Assembly: GCF_022179085.1 (NCBI RefSeq)
Contig: NZ_BPQE01000002.1
Coordinates: forward strand, 62,001-126,000
DNA: 64,000 bases
Source of the DNA: Methylobacterium aerolatum
Lineage (GTDB): Bacteria; Pseudomonadota; Alphaproteobacteria; Rhizobiales; Beijerinckiaceae
Direction of reading: 5' to 3'
Below the pieces are notes generated by a model, which saw nothing but the letters and a program-made list of their open reading frames with translations, had not been told where the DNA came from and ran no database searches. The number at the start of each line of letters is the position of its first letter. The stretch's first letter is position 1. The position numbers were made by a program, and so were the translations under genes. This document shows, one piece after another, positions 61,069-64,000 of this stretch.

Positions 61069-62469
61069 ATGTTCTTTCGCCGTTCCAAGACGAAGCCCGG
61101 CCCGGGACAGGAGGCGGCCGAGCACGACGACGCGCTCGACGGGCAGGCCCTGCCCCAGCGCCTTTCGCCCCGCTCCCCGAGCGAGGCGATCAAGCCCATC
61201 GCTGCCCCGCCCCCGCCGGACCGGCCGGAGCGTGAGCGCGGCGGTATGATCGGCCTGTTCAGCGGCCTCCTGACGCTGGCGGTGGCCGCCGCCCTGGCGG
61301 GCATGGTGACCCTGACGATCTACCAGCGGAACGTACAGGAGCCCGGCCCGCTTCCCGCGGACAAGGTCGTCGTCATCCCGAGCCACAGCGGCACCGTCGA
61401 GATCGCCGAGACCCTCGCGAAGGAAGGCGTCATCCAGCATACCGGGCTGTTCGAGTTCGCCGCGCGCTTCGGCGGGCGGCCGCCGCTGCGGGCGGGGGAG
61501 TACCTCTTCAAGGCCCATGCGAGCATCGCCGACACCCTCGACACCCTCGCCACGGGACGGCAGATCCAGCACTCCATCACCTTCCCCGAGGGTCTGACCT
61601 CGGAGCAGATCGTCGCCCGCCTCAACGACAACGACGTGCTCGCGGGCGACATCAGCGAGACCCCGCCCGAAGGCTCGCTCCTGCCGGACACCTACAAGTT
61701 CGAGCGGGGCGCCACCCGCCAGATGATCGTCAACCTGATGAAGGCGAAGCAGAAGGAGGTGCTGAACCAGATCTGGCAGCGCCGCAGCGCCGACATCCCG
61801 GTGAAGACCCCGGCGGAACTCGTGACGCTGGCCTCGATCGTCGAGAAGGAGACGGGCCGGGCGGACGAGCGGCCCCGCGTCGCCGCCGTGTTCGTCAACC
61901 GCCTCAACAAGCGGATGCGCCTGCAATCGGACCCGACCATCGTCTACGGCCTCGTGGGCGGCCGGGGCACCCTCGGGCGCGGCATCCTCCGCTCGGAGAT
62001 CGACCGGCCTACGCCCTACAACACCTACACCATCGAGGGACTGCCGCCGGGGCCGATCGCCAATCCCGGCAAGGCGGCGCTGGAGGCGGCGGCCAACCCG
62101 TCCCGCACCCGCGACCTCTACTTCGTGGCCGACGGCACCGGCGGCCATGCCTTCGCCGAGACCCTCGACGCGCACCAGCGCAACGTCGCCCGCTGGCGCG
62201 CCGTGGAGAAGAGTCGCCAGTCCCCGCCGGACGCGGTGGACAAGGCCGATCCCAACGCCGACTCGGCCGCCCGCCCGACGGGCCCCGTGCCGGGGGGCAC
62301 CAACGCCGCCCTCCTCGACCCCGCCTCGCCCGAGGGGCGCTCGCGCGCCTTCGACGCCTCCGAGGGCACCAAGCTCGATCCCCTCAAGAACAAGACCTAC
62401 GACCTCGGCTCGCCGAAGAACGTCCCGGTCCTGGCCGAACCCCCGGCGCTCAAGACGCGGCAGCGGTAG
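61069..62469 (+). CDS. mltG: Endolytic transglycosylase MltG
   Basis: A 466-residue inner-membrane enzyme that cuts nascent peptidoglycan and may set glycan chain length. After a ~60-residue Pro-rich cytosolic part comes one helix (about 60-85), a LysM-like domain, and the YceG domain with catalytic Glu259 in ASIVEKETG, plus RLQSDPTIVYGL, NTYTIEGLPPGPIANPG and DLYFVADGTGGHAF. The C-terminal ~90 residues are hydrophilic and extra. It lies 87 bases after mutM. Confidence 0.95.
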   Translation: MFFRRSKTKPGPGQEAAEHDDALDGQALPQRLSPRSPSEAIKPIAAPPPPDRPERERGGMIGLFSGLLTLAVAAALAGMVTLTIYQRNVQEPGPLPADKVVVIPSHSGTVEIAETLAKEGVIQHTGLFEFAARFGGRPPLRAGEYLFKAHASIADTLDTLATGRQIQHSITFPEGLTSEQIVARLNDNDVLAGDISETPPEGSLLPDTYKFERGATRQMIVNLMKAKQKEVLNQIWQRRSADIPVKTPAELVTLASIVEKETGRADERPRVAAVFVNRLNKRMRLQSDPTIVYGLVGGRGTLGRGILRSEIDRPTPYNTYTIEGLPPGPIANPGKAALEAAANPSRTRDLYFVADGTGGHAFAETLDAHQRNVARWRAVEKSRQSPPDAVDKADPNADSAARPTGPVPGGTNAALLDPASPEGRSRAFDASEGTKLDPLKNKTYDLGSPKNVPVLAEPPALKTRQR

Positions 62470-62539
62470 GGGCCTCCCCCTCTTTTCTCCGCGACGATCC
62501 GTGCTACAGCCGCCCTCCTCTCGGAGGGTGGCGGTATCC

Positions 62540-63415
62540 ATGGCCCAGATCGCGAGCATGACGGGTTTCGCCCGCGCCGCCGGCGCCACGGGCCGGACGC
62601 AATGGGCTTGGGAGGTCCGCAGCGTCAACGGCCGGGGGCTCGACGTGCGGGTCCGGGTGCCGAACGGCCACGAGGCGGTCGGCGAGACGGCCCGCACGGC
62701 CCTGCAGCGGACCCTGGCGCGCGGCCAGTGCCAGCTCTCCCTCAACCTGACCCGGGGCGAAGGCGCCCCGAACATCCGGATCGATGAGGGGCTTCTCGCG
62801 AGCCTGGCCGAGGCGGTGGCGCGTGTCCCCCGGCCGGAGGGCATCGCCCCGGCGACGATGGATGGGCTGCTCGGCATCCGGGGTGTGATCGTCTCCGACG
62901 ACGAGGCGGCCGACGACGGCGCCCTGGCCCGCGACCTGACGGCGGGCGTCGCGCAGCTGGTCGCGGACCTCGTGGAGGCGCGCCACACCGAGGGCCGCCA
63001 GCTCGCCGAGGTCGTCTCGGGCCAGATCGACCGCATCGCCGCCCTGACGGCGGCGGCGGAGGACGAGCCCGCCCGGCGGATCGAGGCCGTCCGCGCCCGT
63101 CTGGCCGCCAGCGTCGAGGCCCTGTCCGGCACCGGGCTGGACCCGGAGCGGCTGCATCAGGAAGCCGTCCTGCTCGCCGCCAAGGCCGATGTCCGCGAGG
63201 AGCTGGACCGGCTGCACGCGCATGTCGCCTCCGTCCGCGAGTTGCTGGCGGCGGGCGGCACCATCGGCCGCCGCCTGGACTTCCTGGCCCAGGAACTCGG
63301 CCGCGAGGCGAACACCCTCTGCGCCAAGGCCGGGGATGTCGGCCTGTCCCGGATCGGCCTTGAGCTGAAGTCCGTGGTCGAGCAGTTTCGCGAACAGGTG
63401 CAGAATATCGAGTGA
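62540..63415 (+). CDS. yicC: YicC family endoribonuclease-like protein
   Basis: A 291-residue protein of the YicC/YloC family. The N-terminus MAQIASMTGFARAAG, the WEVRSVNGRGLDVRVRVPNG stretch and the C-terminal GRRLDFLAQELGREANTLCAKAGDVGLSRIGLELKSVVEQFREQVQNIE are diagnostic. Recent work links YicC to RNA cleavage and decay of small RNAs. It lies 71 bases after mltG and just before gmk, a conserved order. Confidence 0.95.
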   Translation: MAQIASMTGFARAAGATGRTQWAWEVRSVNGRGLDVRVRVPNGHEAVGETARTALQRTLARGQCQLSLNLTRGEGAPNIRIDEGLLASLAEAVARVPRPEGIAPATMDGLLGIRGVIVSDDEAADDGALARDLTAGVAQLVADLVEARHTEGRQLAEVVSGQIDRIAALTAAAEDEPARRIEAVRARLAASVEALSGTGLDPERLHQEAVLLAAKADVREELDRLHAHVASVRELLAAGGTIGRRLDFLAQELGREANTLCAKAGDVGLSRIGLELKSVVEQFREQVQNIE

Positions 63416-63485
63416 GTCGCGTGGGCGACGCGAGCACTTTCCGATTTCCGGCGCCCCACACCATCAGAGAAAGCTCGGGTAATCC

Positions 63486-64000
63486 GTGATCGACGAGACA
63501 ACCATCGCACGGCGGGGACTGATCCTCATCCTGTCCTCGCCCTCCGGCGCCGGGAAGACGACCCTGACGCGTGCCATCGCCGGGGATCCGAGCTGGGCGC
63601 TCGAACTGTCGATCTCGGTCACGACCCGGGCACGCCGACCCTCGGAGATCGACGGGCGGCACTACCATTTCATCGAGCGCGAAACCTTCGAGGACCTGCG
63701 CGCCCGGGACGACCTGCTCGAATCCGCCGAGGTCCACGGCAATTGCTACGGCACGCCCCGGCGTCCGGTGGAAAAGGTCCTGGGCGCCGGCCGGGACATG
63801 ATCTTCGACATCGACTACCAGGGCACCCGGCAGGTCCGCGGGAAGCTCGCCGGTGACGTGGTGAGCGTGTTCATCCTGCCGCCCAGCATGGCCGAGCTGC
63901 GCCACCGCCTGGAACGCCGCGCCGAGGACTCGGCCGAGACCATCGAGCGGCGGCTGTCCAACGCCCGCACCGAGATCCAGCGTTGGAGCGAGTACGACTA
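63486..64000 (+). CDS. gmk: Guanylate kinase, cut by the right edge of the window
   Basis: The first 171 codons of a gene that runs past the window. It phosphorylates GMP to GDP with ATP. The P-loop is [10 protein letters not shown], and [22 protein letters not shown] and [10 protein letters not shown] follow as in guanylate kinase. The start is GTG at 63486-63488; no strong ribosome site is visible. yicC is 70 bases upstream on the same strand. Confidence 0.95.
   Translation, partial: MIDETTIARRGLILILSSPSGAGKTTLTRAIAGDPSWALELSISVTTRARRPSEIDGRHYHFIERETFEDLRARDDLLESAEVHGNCYGTPRRPVEKVLGAGRDMIFDIDYQGTRQVRGKLAGDVVSVFILPPSMAELRHRLERRAEDSAETIERRLSNARTEIQRWSEYD

Noticed and set aside
59882-63132. 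A very long - strand open frame over mutM, mltG and yicC
   Set aside because: The + strand genes have clear family motifs; the antisense product has no domain and is low in complexity.

Overview
The window is a GC-rich (about 70%) alphaproteobacterial chromosome segment. Gene content points to the Hyphomicrobiales, most likely the Methylobacteriaceae: the lipid A acyl carrier protein AcpXL with its own dehydratase and condensing-enzyme homologue, aerobic cobaltochelatase CobS/CobT, the order S4 protein - FdxA - CarD - RpoH, a perfect EcfG-type promoter before rpoH, and a Suv3-like helicase. The genus is inferred from recall; no database search was made. The DNA is dense with housekeeping genes and shows no prophage, insertion sequence, CRISPR array, rRNA or tRNA.

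Layout. 1-3600: end of trmD, a small membrane protein, then serC and serA behind a likely serC leader RNA. 3700-5830 (-): glnK-amtB with a sigma-54-like promoter. 5990-14740: tesB, a UbiH-type hydroxylase, ppa, a GNAT enzyme, a tyrosine phosphatase, pheA and kdsB (-), a membrane-anchored cytochrome c with a long disordered tail, and a Bcr/CflA exporter. 14740-21150 (-): a GNAT enzyme, a truncated Yej-type peptide importer (two binding proteins and YejB, without YejE or YejF), and a lone PAS protein. 21470-28480 (-): a four-gene MoxR / DUF58 / DUF4159 / GATase-like membrane cluster. 28740-32250: an AI-2E family protein, then acpXL, a FabZ-like gene and a KAS homologue without the catalytic cysteine.

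32280-39360: an OmpR/EnvZ-type pair, a lone PhaR-N domain protein, and an HME-RND metal efflux adaptor and pump. 39390-44490: arfB and bolA (-), then a zinc-site J-domain protein, cobS, a DUF29 gene and cobT (+). 44500-45570: a DUF1348-tetR operon with a perfect 22-bp operator. 45670-51780: rpmB, DUF3108, DUF1330, a small exported protein, the Suv3-like helicase and an S4 protein. 51950-54620: fdxA, carD and rpoH. 54680-64000: an MFS exporter, secB, a Tim44-domain protein, mltA, smr, a hicB-hicA pair whose hicA start is out of frame by one base in a G run, mutM, mltG, yicC and the start of gmk.

About seven copies of a ~95-bp imperfect inverted repeat, and one copy of a second GC-rich repeat, sit between genes, two of them inside apparent operons. 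The most distinctive points are the hicA frameshift, the cysteine-less KAS in a shortened AcpXL cluster, the EcfG promoter before rpoH, the partial yej operon, the DUF29 insertion between cobS and cobT, and the MoxR/DUF58/DUF4159 cluster. I found no clear candidate for a wholly new system.
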